From Candidatus Faecalibacterium faecipullorum (GTDB taxonomy: Bacteria; Bacillota; Clostridia; Oscillospirales; Ruminococcaceae), in NCBI GenBank assembly GCA_019118985.1, contig DWXX01000144.1, positions 1 to 12,615 on the forward strand: a DNA stretch of 12,615 bases, given 5' to 3'. A program made the position numbers and the translations under genes. Numbering within the stretch: the first letter of the stretch is position 1; every line of letters starts with the position of its first letter. Under the pieces are notes generated by a model. It saw only the letters and a list, made by a program, of their open reading frames with translations. It was not told where the DNA came from and did no database searches. Positions 1 to 7,797 of this stretch are shown here, piece by piece.

Positions 1-1200
1 GCGGCAAAGAAAGCCCAGTCCAATGCCGAGAGCGCCAACATGGATGCCAAGAGAGCTGCCTATGACGGCGTACAGGAATACCTTGATACCATCCAGGAAC
101 TGAAATCCTGCTCCCGCGAAGAAGAATACCTGGAAGGACTGGAAAAGAAGCTGGATTATGTGGTGAAGTGTTCCTTCCGCAACGAGATCGCTCCCGGCGC
201 CGCTACGACCACGGCTCAATTCATCCTTCGGTTTGGCCTTGTGGCGGTCATGCTGATGGGCGGTATTCTGGTGACGGCCGGTCCGTTGTCTGTCCCCATG
301 TTCATCCTGTTTCTGCTGTTTGCCGGCCGCATTTACGACCCCTTCGCCAGCTGCTTCATGCTGATGGCAGAGGTGTTCTCTGCCCTTGTCAGCGTCAAGC
401 GGGTGAAACAGATCGACGCGACCCCGGAGCAGACCGGCGCCAATATTTGCAATAACAAGGGCTGCGATATTGCGTTCAAGAATGTGGTGTTCTCTTACAA
501 TGAGGAGCCGGTTTTGAAGGGCGTGTCCTTTGTCGCAAAGCAGGGCGAGGTTACGGCGCTGGTAGGCCCGTCTGGCAGCGGCAAGTCCACCGCCTCCAAA
601 CTGGCGGCCCGCTTTTGGGATGCGGACTCCGGAACCATTACCCTGGGCGGCGTGGATGTCAAAACGGTAGAACCGGAAACGCTGTTCAAGAATTATGCCA
701 TCGTATTCCAGGATGTCATGCTCTTTGATGAGACTGTCATGGAGAATATCCGGCTGGGCCGGGGCGATGCCACTGATGAGGAAGTTATGGCTGCGGCCAG
801 AGCTGCCCAATGCGAGGAATTTATCCAGCGCCTGCCCCAAGGGTATCAGACGAACATCGGGGAAAATGGCAGCGCCCTGTCGGGCGGCGAGCGTCAGCGC
901 ATTTCGATTGCCCGCGCTCTGCTGAAAAATGCTCCCATTGTCCTGCTTGATGAAGCAACTGCCTCGATGGACGCCGAGAGTGAAACGCTGGTGCAGGACG
1001 CCTTGTCGGTGCTGCTGAAGGATAAGACGGTCATGGTGATTGCCCATCGCATGCGGACGGTGGCAAATGCTGATAAGATCGTGGTCCTGGACGGCGGCCG
1101 CGTCGCCGAGCAGGGCGCGCCGGCGGAGCTGATGGCAAAAGGCGGCCTCTACGCCCGCATGGCCGCGCTGCAGACCGAGAGCGCGAAGTGGAGGGTGTGA
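1..1200 (+). CDS. ABC exporter, fused membrane and ATPase domains (5' end missing)
   Basis: C-terminal 399 residues of a half-size ABC exporter; the frame is open to the first base, so the true start lies upstream and the ATG at 40 is internal. The visible part holds the end of the type-1 exporter membrane domain, with hydrophobic helices at about residues 70-90 and 95-115, then a complete nucleotide-binding domain. Walker A GPSGSGKST is at 189-197, the Q-loop Gln lies in IVFQDVMLFDE, the signature LSGGE starts at 293, Walker B IVLLDE is at 313-318 and the H-loop His is at 349. All catalytic motifs are intact. Such proteins work as dimers that export lipids, peptides or siderophores, or in some heterodimers import siderophores; the substrate cannot be read here. 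A partner half-transporter may lie to the left. Its codon choice looks less G/C-extreme than the genes to its right. The hairpin at 1337-1363 may end its transcript too. Confidence 0.93.
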   Translation, partial: AAKKAQSNAESANMDAKRAAYDGVQEYLDTIQELKSCSREEEYLEGLEKKLDYVVKCSFRNEIAPGAATTTAQFILRFGLVAVMLMGGILVTAGPLSVPMFILFLLFAGRIYDPFASCFMLMAEVFSALVSVKRVKQIDATPEQTGANICNNKGCDIAFKNVVFSYNEEPVLKGVSFVAKQGEVTALVGPSGSGKSTASKLAARFWDADSGTITLGGVDVKTVEPETLFKNYAIVFQDVMLFDETVMENIRLGRGDATDEEVMAAARAAQCEEFIQRLPQGYQTNIGENGSALSGGERQRISIARALLKNAPIVLLDEATASMDAESETLVQDALSVLLKDKTVMVIAHRMRTVANADKIVVLDGGRVAEQGAPAELMAKGGLYARMAALQTESAKWRV

Positions 1201-1330
1201 GGGGGGCTGCTAGGACTAACCCTGGCCCCTGCTCTGGCAATAAACAAAGGCTGGCAGATGATGCGTTCTCTTGGACATACGGGAAAGCCCTGCTTTTTCT
1301 GTCAGGGGTGTATTTTGACCTGCGGCAAAC

Positions 1331-1363
1331 AAAAAAGCACCCGAACCTGAAAAGTTCGGGTGC
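1331..1363 (-). terminator. Intrinsic terminator after tRNA-Val
   Basis: A perfect 10-bp stem (1337-1346 with 1354-1363, GCACCCGAAC / GTTCGGGTGC) has a 7-base loop. On the minus strand it is followed by six T (1331-1336), and it starts 7 bases past the tRNA 3' end. On the plus strand it is followed by ATTGTTTT, so it may also stop transcripts from the ABC gene. Confidence 0.9.
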
Positions 1364-1370
1364 ATTGTTT

Positions 1371-1446
1371 TGGTGGACGGTACAGGACTCGAACCTGTGA
1401 CCTCCTGCACGTCAAGCAGATGCTCTACCAGCTGAGCTAACCGTCC
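1371..1446 (-). tRNA. tRNA-Val (anticodon GAC)
   Basis: On the minus strand this 76-base segment forms a full cloverleaf. The acceptor stem is GGACGGT with ACCGTCC, followed by discriminator A and an encoded CCA (1371-1373). The D-arm contains AGCTCAGCTGGTAGAGC. The anticodon loop is TTGACGT, giving anticodon GAC, which reads GUC/GUU valine codons. The T-arm has the standard GGTTCGAGTCC. It has its own promoter just upstream and a strong terminator just downstream, so it is a single-gene unit. Confidence 0.96.
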
Positions 1447-1466
1447 AAGTGTCTTGCGACTTTGAC

Positions 1467-1495
1467 AGTATAGCACATTCTGCGGCGAATTGCAA
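1467..1495 (-). promoter_or_regulatory. Promoter of tRNA-Val
   Basis: On the minus strand, -35 TTGCAA (1490-1495) and -10 TATACT (1467-1472) are 17 bp apart. The expected start near 1460 is about 14 bases before the mature tRNA. The -35 lies 15 bp past the murC stop codon, and I see no convincing murC terminator, so read-through from murC into the tRNA is possible. Confidence 0.7.
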
Positions 1496-1509
1496 GAGGT
1501 TTTGCAAAA

Positions 1510-2892
1510 TTATTTTGCGGTCATCATGCGGGCGGCCTTGTAGACGTCGCCGCAGCCCAGGGTGAGGACCAGGTCGCCCTCGCGGGCGTTCTGCTTGACC
1601 CAGTCGGCGGCGGCGGCAAGGCTGTCCACCGTCACGGCGCCGGGGATGCGGGCGGCCAGCTTCTCGCTGGAGATGGAGGGGTCGTTGGGCTCGCGGCTGC
1701 CCAGGATGGGGGTCAGGACGGCGACGTCGGCCAGTTTCAGCACATCGGCGAAATCATCCAGCAGCATTTTGGTGCGGCTGTATGTAAAGGGCTGATGGAC
1801 TGCGATCAGGCGCTTGTAGCCCAGCTCCTTGGCGGTGGAGAGGGTGGCGCGCATCTCGGTGGGGTGGTGGGCATAGTCGTCCACCACCACGGCGCCGTTG
1901 CACTCGCCCACCACCTCGAACCGGCGGCAGACGCCCTTGAACTGGGCCAGCGCCTCGGCGCACTGCGCGGCGGTCAGGCCCATCGACATGCACACGCCGC
2001 ACATGGCCAGGGCGTTGTAGATGTTGTGGTAACCGGGCACTTCCAGCCGCATATGGCCGGCGATGCCGCTGGAGCTCCACTCCTTGAGGTCGAACTCATA
2101 GAAGCCGGGGCGGTACTCGCGGATGTTGACCGCCTGGTAGTCGCCGCCGTTCTTGATGCCGAAGGTACGCACCCGCCGCTGGATGGTGTACATCACGTCC
2201 ATGGTGTTGCGGTCGTCGGCGTTGGCGAAGATCATGAACTGGGTCATCAGCGAGAAGCGCTTGAAGGCGAACTTCAGCTCGCCCATGCTGCCGTAGTAGT
2301 CCAGGTGGTCGTTGTCGATGTTCAGCACCACCGACAGGTAGGGGGTCAGCTTGAGGAAGGTCTCGGCGTATTCACAGGCTTCCACCACGATGTCGTCCCC
2401 CCTGCCGGCCTTGCCGTAGCCGCCGATGAGGGGCAGTTTGCCGCCGATGACGGCGCTGGGGTCGCGGCCCGCCAGCTCGAGGGCGGTGGCGATCATGGCG
2501 GTGGTGGTGGTCTTGCCGTGAGTGCCGGACACGCAGATGCTGTTCTTGTACAGGCGGCTGACATAGCCCAGCAGGACGCTGCGCTCCACCGTGGGGATGC
2601 CGTAGCTCTCGGCGGCGGCGCGCTCGACGTTGTCTTTGGGGATGGCGGCGGAATAGACCACCATGTCCGCCCCGACGATGTTGTCGGCGTCGTGGCCGAG
2701 GGTGACGTGGATGCCCATCTCCCGCTCGGCGCGGATGATGCTGCCGTCCAGCACGTCGCTGCCGGTGATCTCATAGCCCTTGGCCGCCAGGATCTGGATC
2801 AGCGGGAACATCCCGCTGCCGCCGCAGCCGATGAAATGGAGCTTTCTGACATGATCCAGCAGGCGCTGGTCATAGTTGCTGAACATACTCAT
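1510..2892 (-). CDS. murC: UDP-N-acetylmuramate-L-alanine ligase MurC
   Basis: ATP-dependent cytoplasmic ligase that adds L-alanine to UDP-N-acetylmuramate, the first amino acid of the peptidoglycan stem peptide. The 460 residues match the usual length. The N-terminal Rossmann domain binds UDP-MurNAc and has GCGGSGM at residues 22-28. The central Mur-ligase ATPase domain has the P-loop GTHGKTTT at 123-130 and NIDNDHLDYYG further on. The C-terminal domain has DDYAHHPTE, which is typical of MurC rather than MurD/E/F. The start at 2892 is preferred because AGGGAGGT ends 9 bases before it; the next in-frame ATG (2886) is too far from that site. It stands alone, not in a dcw/mur cluster, and has its own promoter. 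The likely 5' UTR of about 80 bases contains a GC-rich hairpin (2938-2955). Confidence 0.97.
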   Translation of the reverse strand: MSMFSNYDQRLLDHVRKLHFIGCGGSGMFPLIQILAAKGYEITGSDVLDGSIIRAEREMGIHVTLGHDADNIVGADMVVYSAAIPKDNVERAAAESYGIPTVERSVLLGYVSRLYKNSICVSGTHGKTTTTAMIATALELAGRDPSAVIGGKLPLIGGYGKAGRGDDIVVEACEYAETFLKLTPYLSVVLNIDNDHLDYYGSMGELKFAFKRFSLMTQFMIFANADDRNTMDVMYTIQRRVRTFGIKNGGDYQAVNIREYRPGFYEFDLKEWSSSGIAGHMRLEVPGYHNIYNALAMCGVCMSMGLTAAQCAEALAQFKGVCRRFEVVGECNGAVVVDDYAHHPTEMRATLSTAKELGYKRLIAVHQPFTYSRTKMLLDDFADVLKLADVAVLTPILGSREPNDPSISSEKLAARIPGAVTVDSLAAAADWVKQNAREGDLVLTLGCGDVYKAARMMTAK

Positions 2893-2978
2893 ATAGACGT
2901 TACCTCCCTACACACATGGGCCAACCGGCCGCAAGCACCCCGGGGCGCGCCGGGGGCACAAGGATACATTGTTCCTTT

Positions 2979-2984
2979 ATTATA
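2979..2984 (-). promoter_or_regulatory. Likely -10 of the murC promoter
   Basis: A perfect TATAAT on the minus strand in an AT-rich patch 87 bp before the murC start. The upstream hexamer at 17 bp is only TTTATT, so the -35 is weak. The transcript would start near 2972 and carry a 6-bp GC hairpin (CCCCGG at 2938-2943 with CCGGGG at 2950-2955) before the ribosome site. Confidence 0.55.
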
Positions 2985-3028
2985 GTATTTTTGCCCCGCG
3001 AAATAAACAGTCCGCCCCCATTTTCGAG

Positions 3029-3046
3029 AAAAAGCCGGAAATCGGC
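3029..3046 (-). terminator. Possible weak terminator after hicB
   Basis: On the minus strand, GCCG-ATTTC-CGGC (3034-3046) is followed by five T. The stem has only four strong pairs, extendable by G-U pairs. It lies 28 bases past the hicB stop and ahead of the murC promoter, where a terminator would be expected. Confidence 0.35.
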
Positions 3047-3074
3047 CCTGATTTTTGTAGGATGCTACAAAGGG

Positions 3075-3476
3075 TCACTGCAGGCCGAGACGGGCTTTCA
3101 GACCCTCCTGCAGCACCTGCGAGAAGTTGACATGGGCGGCCTCGGCGGCGGCGTTCAGCCAGGCGGGGATGGTGAGGGTCTTTTTGACCGAGACATTCTT
3201 GACCCGACTGCGGATGAGGGGCATATAGACGTCCACCATGGTGACGATGCCCCCCGCCTCGGGGTGCAGTTTCTGGAAGGGGGTGGGGGCGGGGATGGCC
3301 TCGCCGTCCTCTTCCATGCCGCACAGGTGGAGGCCCATGGCCTCCCGCGCGCGGCGGAAAGCCTCCTCCGTCGAATCCGCGCAGGTCAGGCAGCCCGGCA
3401 GGTCGGGGAACTCCACCGAAATGCCGTCCGGGTCGTAGTAGAAGATGGCGGGATAGGTATAGAAATCCTGCTTCAT
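3075..3476 (-). CDS. hicB: HicB-family antitoxin
   Basis: 133-residue antitoxin of a type II HicA-HicB pair. The N-terminal part (about 1-75) is the partly degraded RNase H-like HicB fold, with the family pattern DPDGISVEFPDLPGCLTCADS followed by EEAFRRAREAMGLHL. The C-terminal part (about 92-133, from VSVKKTLTIPAWLN to the end) looks like a ribbon-helix-helix DNA-binding segment, so it should both neutralise HicA and repress the operon. The start at 3476 is supported by AAAGGAG 9 bases upstream. It follows hicA by 35 bases and is second in the operon, the classic HicA-then-HicB order. The family assignment is confident; the DNA target is inferred from the inverted repeat in the promoter. Confidence 0.9.
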   Translation of the reverse strand: MKQDFYTYPAIFYYDPDGISVEFPDLPGCLTCADSTEEAFRRAREAMGLHLCGMEEDGEAIPAPTPFQKLHPEAGGIVTMVDVYMPLIRSRVKNVSVKKTLTIPAWLNAAAEAAHVNFSQVLQEGLKARLGLQ

Positions 3477-3511
3477 GGCAGACAGCTCCTTTCAGGCGCA
3501 GAGGGCAAAAC

Positions 3512-3709
3512 TCAGGGGAAGGTGACCCCGGCCTGCCGTTCAATGCTCTTCAGGGTGCGGATGGGGATGTCCTTGCGTGGGTGCGGGATGGTCACCAGGC
3601 CGGGTTTGGTCGGGTGCCGGAACTGATGGTGGTCGCCGGCGCATCGGACCTCATACCATCCGTCCGCCTGCAAGAGGCGGATGACCTCCTTGGAAGAATA
3701 ACTTCGCAT
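3512..3709 (-). CDS. hicA: HicA-family mRNA interferase toxin
   Basis: 65-residue toxin with the small double-stranded-RNA-binding-like HicA fold. The family starts with a Ser-x-(E/D)-hydrophobic helix, here SSKEVIRLLQADGWYEVR, then the active-site strand GDHHQF (residues 25-30) with the conserved His pair at 27-28, then TIPHPRKDIPIRTLKSIERQAGV. HicA proteins bind and cleave mRNA and arrest growth when HicB is lost. The ATG at 3709 has a GAGGT ribosome site 6-7 bases upstream. The predicted transcript start is only about 13 bases before the ATG, so the leader is very short. No key residue is missing, so the toxin is probably active. Confidence 0.9.
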   Translation of the reverse strand: MRSYSSKEVIRLLQADGWYEVRCAGDHHQFRHPTKPGLVTIPHPRKDIPIRTLKSIERQAGVTFP

Positions 3710-3728
3710 GGTTCTACCTCACACTGTC

Positions 3729-3757
3729 AGTATAGCACGTATTGCAGCACGTGTCAA
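3729..3757 (-). promoter_or_regulatory. Promoter of hicA-hicB
   Basis: On the minus strand, a perfect -35 TTGACA (3752-3757) and a -10 TATACT (3729-3734) are exactly 17 bp apart. The -35 overlaps the stop codon of coaBC (3754-3756), so the toxin-antitoxin unit begins flush with the end of the upstream gene. Confidence 0.85.
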
Positions 3758-3762
3758 CGTGC
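3735..3762 (-). promoter_or_regulatory. Inverted and direct repeats in the hicAB promoter (probable HicB operator)
   Basis: On the plus strand, GCACGT (3747-3752), four spacer bases, then ACGTGC (3757-3762) form a perfect 6-bp inverted repeat covering the -35. A further copy of GCACGT (3735-3740) fills the spacer next to the -10, exactly 12 bp from the second. Ribbon-helix-helix antitoxins bind such short repeated half-sites, so autorepression by HicB/HicAB is likely. Confidence 0.65.
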
Positions 3763-4953
3763 CCCCCGCCTTGTCAAAATCTCGTCAAGGATGGCGTCGG
3801 CGACGGCGGTCTTGGGCATGAGGGGCAGCTGGCGGATGCCGCCGTCCGGGGTGAGGAAGGTGACAAGGTTGGTGTCCACGCCGAAGCCGGCGCCCGGGTC
3901 CTTGAGGTTGTTGGCCACGATCATGTCGAGGTTCTTGCGGCGCAGCTTCTCGGCCGAGTGGGCCACCATCTCCTGCGTCTCCATCGAGAAGCCGCAGAGG
4001 AACTGATGGGTCTTGGCCGGGCCGATGGTGCCGAGGATGTCGGCGGTGCGCACGAGGGGGATGTTCATCTCCCCGTCCGACTTCTTGACCTTGTCGGCGG
4101 CCACCGCGGCGGGGCGGTAGTCGGCCACTGCGGCCGCCATCACCAGCACGTCGGCGGCTTCAAAGCGGCTGGTCACCGCCTCGAACATATCGGCGGCCGA
4201 GGTGACGGGCACGTCCTCGACAAAGCGCAGCGGCGCAAGGGCGGTGGGCCCGTGGATGAGGGTCACCGCCGCCCCCCGCAGCGCCGCGGCCCGGGCCACC
4301 GCATAGCCCATCTTGCCGGTGGAGTGGTTGGTCAGGCAGCGCACCGGGTCGATGGCCTCCTGGGTGGGGCCGGCGGTCACCATCACCCGCAGCCCGGCCA
4401 GGTCTTTGGGGGCGAGGGCCCGCTCGACATAGTCGAGCAGCACCTCGTCGGCCGGCAGGCGGCCCTTGCCCACGTCATGGCAGGCCAGCAGCCCGCTCTC
4501 GGAGGGGATGACGGTGAAGCCGTACCTTTCCAGGGTATGGATGTTGTCCTGGGTGATGGGGTTTTCCAGCATGCCGGTGTTCATGGCGGGGGAGACCAGC
4601 TTGGGGCAGCCCGCCGCCAGCACGGTGGTGGTCAGCATATCGTCGGCGATGCCGTGGGCCATCTTGGCGATGACGTTGGCGGTGGCCGGCGCGACGAGGA
4701 TGACGTCCGCCTTTTTGGCCAGGGCGATGTGGGTGACCTCGAACTTGAAGTCCCGGTCGAAGGTGTCCACCATGCACTTGTGGCCGGTGAGGGTCTCGAA
4801 GGTCAGGGGGGTGATGAACTGCGCCGCATTGCGGGTCATGATGACCTCGACGTCGGCGCCGCGCTTTTTCAGGGCGCTGGCCACCCCGGCCATTTTGTAG
4901 GCGGCAATGCCGCCGGTGACGCCCAGCAGGACGCACTTGCCTTGCAGATCCAT
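3754..4953 (-). CDS. coaBC: Bifunctional phosphopantothenoylcysteine decarboxylase / phosphopantothenate-cysteine ligase
   Basis: Makes 4'-phosphopantetheine on the way to coenzyme A: the CoaB half joins cysteine to 4'-phosphopantothenate using CTP, and the CoaC half (FMN flavoprotein) decarboxylates the product. CoaC is residues 1 to about 180, with GVTGGIAAYK near the start, catalytic His75 in THIALAKKADV, PAMNTGM at 122-128 (Asn125) and the flap Cys158 in LLACHDVGKGR. These numbers match the well-studied E. coli Dfp positions. CoaB follows from about 185, with VTAGPTQEAIDPVR, NHSTGKMGYA, AAVADYRPAA and KVKKSDGEM. In the flap a His follows the catalytic Cys where Gly is usual. The start ATG at 4953 lies 10 bases after GGGAGG; a TTG two codons earlier (4959) is only 4 bases from it and less likely. 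Confidence 0.95.
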   Translation of the reverse strand: MDLQGKCVLLGVTGGIAAYKMAGVASALKKRGADVEVIMTRNAAQFITPLTFETLTGHKCMVDTFDRDFKFEVTHIALAKKADVILVAPATANVIAKMAHGIADDMLTTTVLAAGCPKLVSPAMNTGMLENPITQDNIHTLERYGFTVIPSESGLLACHDVGKGRLPADEVLLDYVERALAPKDLAGLRVMVTAGPTQEAIDPVRCLTNHSTGKMGYAVARAAALRGAAVTLIHGPTALAPLRFVEDVPVTSAADMFEAVTSRFEAADVLVMAAAVADYRPAAVAADKVKKSDGEMNIPLVRTADILGTIGPAKTHQFLCGFSMETQEMVAHSAEKLRRKNLDMIVANNLKDPGAGFGVDTNLVTFLTPDGGIRQLPLMPKTAVADAILDEILTRRGAR

Positions 4954-5012
4954 ATCCAAAAAGCCTCCCAGTCATTGTATGTCGAGCCCGCGCAGGGGGT
5001 TCTTTTGTAGAT

Positions 5013-5041
5013 AGTATAAACCAATCGGCATGGCTTGGCAA
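5013..5041 (-). promoter_or_regulatory. Promoter of coaBC
   Basis: On the minus strand, -35 TTGCCA (5036-5041) and -10 TATACT (5013-5018) have a 17-bp spacer, in the 95-bp gap after the mgtA stop codon. The start would be near 5006, about 53 bases before the coaBC ATG. I see no clear terminator for mgtA in this gap. Confidence 0.75.
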
Positions 5042-5048
5042 GCGCGGC

Positions 5049-7763
5049 TCACAGCCAGCTGCGGTACCGGCGGATGTAGGCCGCCTTGGCGGCGCAGGCC
5101 AGCAGAATGTACCCGGCCGACAGCCCTGCCAGCGCGGCGAAGAAGGCCGCCGGCAGCGGCGCAAGGCCCAGCGGCTCGGCCAGCGGGGTGTAGGGCAGGG
5201 CGGTGACCAGGGCGATGCCGGCCGCCGTCAGCAGGGCGAGGGGGGCGGCGGCGCGGCTCTGCACCAGGGGGATGCGCGCGGTGCGCACCATGTGGATGGC
5301 CAGGGTCTGGGTCCACATCGACGCGGCGAACCAGCCGGTCTGGAACAGGGCGGCGCAGGCCTCCCGCTCGGCGGCAGTAGCCAGCTGCCCGTACAGCCGC
5401 CCGCCGAAGGCCATGGGGCAGAACACAAAGTACAGCAGCCCAAAGACCGCGAGGTCAACCGCCGAGCTGACCGGGCCGTTCCAGAGCATGAAGCGGCCGA
5501 TGCTGCCGGCGTCCCACCGGCAGGGGGCGGCGAGGCTCTCGGGGTCCACCTTGTCCCAGGAGATGGCGGTGCAGCACAGGTCGTAGATCATGTTGAGCAT
5601 CAGCAGCTGCAGGGCGGTCATGGGCAGGAAGGGCAGCAGGACGCTTGCCGCCAGCACCGACAGCATATTGCCGAAGTTTGCGGCCACCGTCATCTTGATG
5701 TACTTCATCATGTTGGCGTAGGTGCGCCGGCCCTCGATCAGGCCCTGCTCCAGCACCATCAGGTCCTTGTCCAGCAGGACGATGGAGGCGGCCTCCCGCG
5801 CGATGTCCACCGCGGTGTCCACCGAGATGCCGACGTCGGCGGCGCGCAGGGCGGCGGCGTCGTTGATGCCGTCCCCCATGTAGCCGACGCAGTGGCCGGC
5901 GTCCCGCAGCAGCCCCACCACACGGGCTTTCTGCGCCGGCGACAGCTTGGCAAAGACCGAGACCGTCTCGGCCCGGGCGGCCAGCGCCTCGTCGGTGAGG
6001 GCGTCCAGCTCGCTGCCCAGCAGGATGTGGTCGGCCGGCAGGCCCACCTGCGCGCAGATGGCCCGGGTGACCTTCTCGTTGTCGCCGGTCAGCACCTTGA
6101 CCGCCACCCCGCAGTCGTGCAGGGCGCGGATGGCGTCGGCCGCCGTCTCTTTGGGCGGGTCGAGGAAGGCGAGGAAGCCGATCAGCACCATCTCCCGCTC
6201 CTCCGCGGCCGAGAACTGGCCCACCGGGGCGGGGTGGTTCTTCTGGGCCACCGCGATCACGCGCATCCCCTGGGCGTTGAGGGCGTCGGCCTTTGCCAGC
6301 ACCTGGCGGCGCTGCGCGTCGGTCAGGGGGACCACCGCGCCGCCCCGCTCGGCCCAGGCGCTGACGGCCAGCATCTCTTCCACCGCGCCCTTGGTGACCA
6401 TCTGGGTCTTGCCGTCGGCGTCGGCCACCACCACGCTCATCCGCCGCCGCTCAAAGTCGAAGGGGACTTCGTCCACCTTGCGGTAGGCGGCGGTCAGGCG
6501 GTTCATCTCAGCCCCGTCCAGCTCCTGCTGCCGGGCGATGACGGCGTGGTCCAGCAGGTTTTTCAGCCCGGTCTGGAACCAGCTGTTCAAAAAGGCGTGG
6601 CGCAGCACCCGGTCGTCGGGGTTGCCGTCCAGGTCGAGGTGCATCTCCAGCACCACCCGGTCCTGGGTGAGGGTGCCGGTCTTGTCGGTGCACAGCACGT
6701 CCACCGAGCCGAGGTTCTGGATGGCGCCGAGGTTTTTGACGATCACCTTGCGGCGGCTGAGGGCCAGCGCCCCCCGGGCCATCGAGGTGGTGACGATCAT
6801 GGGTAGCATCTCGGGGGTCAGGCCCACCGCCACCGAAATGGCGAAGAGCAGCGCCTCCAGCCAGCTGCCCTTGGTCATGCCGTTGAGCACCAGCACCGCT
6901 GGCGCCATCACCGCCATGAAGCGGATCAGCAGCCGCGACACCGCGCCCAGACCCTTGTCAAAGGCGGTCTTGGGGGGCTTGTCCCCCATGGTGCGGGCGA
7001 TGGAGCCGAAGATGGTGCTGCTGCCCACCGCCACCACCACCGCGCGGGCGCTGCCGCTGATGACGGTGCTGCCCTGGAAGGCAAGGCACCCGATGCCGGT
7101 GAGGGCGGCGGCGGGGTCGGCGGTGGGGGCGGGGGACTTTTCCACCGGCTCGCTCTCGCCGGTGAGGGCCGACTGCGCGATGAACAGGTCCCGCGCCGAG
7201 AGGATGCGCAGGTCGGCGGGGACCATATCGCCGGCCGCAAGGCGGACGATGTCCCCGGCGACCAGTTCCTCCATGGGCAGCTCCTGCCGCACGCCCTCCC
7301 GCTGTACGGCGGCGGTGGTGTGGATCATATCGGACAGCTGACGGGCGACGCTGCTGCTGCGGCCCTCCTGCACCGCCCGCAGCACCGCCGACAGCACCAC
7401 CATCCCGGTGATGATGGTCACGGTGGCCCAGTCTCGGCGGCCGGCCGGGGCCAGCACCACGTCGGTCAGGACGGTGACCGCCGCGAGCAGCAGCAGCACC
7501 AGCGAGAAGGGGTCGGCCAGGGCTTCCAGCAGGCGGCGCAGGGCGGTCTTTTCTTTGGGGCGGGGCAGGCTGTTCGGGCCGTACTGCGCCCGGGCGGCTT
7601 CAGCCTGCGCTTCGGTCAGGCCGCCGGGGGCGCTGCCGAGGGATTCCAGCAGTTCGCTCTCGGTCATGGCGGCCGCCTGACGCAGCCGGGCCTCCGCGGC
7701 TTTTGCGGCGGCGGGCGCGGTGCGCGCCGCCTGTGCTTTGGCTTTGATACGGGTCATCATCAT
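5049..7763 (-). CDS. mgtA: Magnesium-transporting P-type ATPase (MgtA type, P3B)
   Basis: 904-residue inner-membrane pump that brings Mg2+ into the cell using ATP; the length is normal for MgtA/MgtB. Features in order: basic N-terminus, N-terminal cation-ATPase domain (about 30-75), first helix pair (about 80-130), actuator domain with TGES at 201-204, helix with GLTPEMLPMIV at 314-324, phosphorylation site DKTGTLT from Asp360, nucleotide-site KGA at 458-460, TGDN at 559-562, hinge GDGINDAAA from 630, then the C-terminal helices. LNMIYDLCCTAISWDKVD in the C-terminal part matches the Mg2+ subgroup (family pattern NLIYD...WDKMD) rather than Ca2+ pumps. The start at 7763 is chosen because AGGGAGGA ends 7 bases upstream; the frame is open up to 7868 but that stretch is the leader and terminator hairpin. 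No mgtC-like partner is next to it. Expression is probably set by the leader described separately. Confidence 0.93.
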   Translation of the reverse strand: MMMTRIKAKAQAARTAPAAAKAAEARLRQAAAMTESELLESLGSAPGGLTEAQAEAARAQYGPNSLPRPKEKTALRRLLEALADPFSLVLLLLAAVTVLTDVVLAPAGRRDWATVTIITGMVVLSAVLRAVQEGRSSSVARQLSDMIHTTAAVQREGVRQELPMEELVAGDIVRLAAGDMVPADLRILSARDLFIAQSALTGESEPVEKSPAPTADPAAALTGIGCLAFQGSTVISGSARAVVVAVGSSTIFGSIARTMGDKPPKTAFDKGLGAVSRLLIRFMAVMAPAVLVLNGMTKGSWLEALLFAISVAVGLTPEMLPMIVTTSMARGALALSRRKVIVKNLGAIQNLGSVDVLCTDKTGTLTQDRVVLEMHLDLDGNPDDRVLRHAFLNSWFQTGLKNLLDHAVIARQQELDGAEMNRLTAAYRKVDEVPFDFERRRMSVVVADADGKTQMVTKGAVEEMLAVSAWAERGGAVVPLTDAQRRQVLAKADALNAQGMRVIAVAQKNHPAPVGQFSAAEEREMVLIGFLAFLDPPKETAADAIRALHDCGVAVKVLTGDNEKVTRAICAQVGLPADHILLGSELDALTDEALAARAETVSVFAKLSPAQKARVVGLLRDAGHCVGYMGDGINDAAALRAADVGISVDTAVDIAREAASIVLLDKDLMVLEQGLIEGRRTYANMMKYIKMTVAANFGNMLSVLAASVLLPFLPMTALQLLMLNMIYDLCCTAISWDKVDPESLAAPCRWDAGSIGRFMLWNGPVSSAVDLAVFGLLYFVFCPMAFGGRLYGQLATAAEREACAALFQTGWFAASMWTQTLAIHMVRTARIPLVQSRAAAPLALLTAAGIALVTALPYTPLAEPLGLAPLPAAFFAALAGLSAGYILLACAAKAAYIRRYRSWL

Positions 7764-7797
7764 GGGTGGTTCCTCCCTTCCTGTCATGGCAGATCGA

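Noticed and set aside
1289..1320. A hairpin CCCTG...CAGGG followed by TGTATTTT after the ABC gene as its terminator.
   Set aside because: Only five pairs around a ten-base loop and a poor T-run; the strong stem at 1337-1363 is a better stop.
1496..1515. Palindrome GCAAAATAATTTTGC at the murC stop as a terminator.
   Set aside because: It is AT-rich with almost no loop and no T-run, and overlaps the last codons of murC.
4954..4959. A TTG start for coaBC at 4959.
   Set aside because: It is only 4 bases after the ribosome site; the ATG at 4953 has better spacing and the conserved N-terminus begins after it.
5292..6806. A 504-codon plus-strand open frame opposite mgtA, and similar long frames opposite murC (1795-2985) and coaBC (3742-5010).
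   Set aside because: They have the same His/Gly/Gln-rich antisense composition, with no recognisable fold or start signal; the minus-strand genes carry all family motifs.
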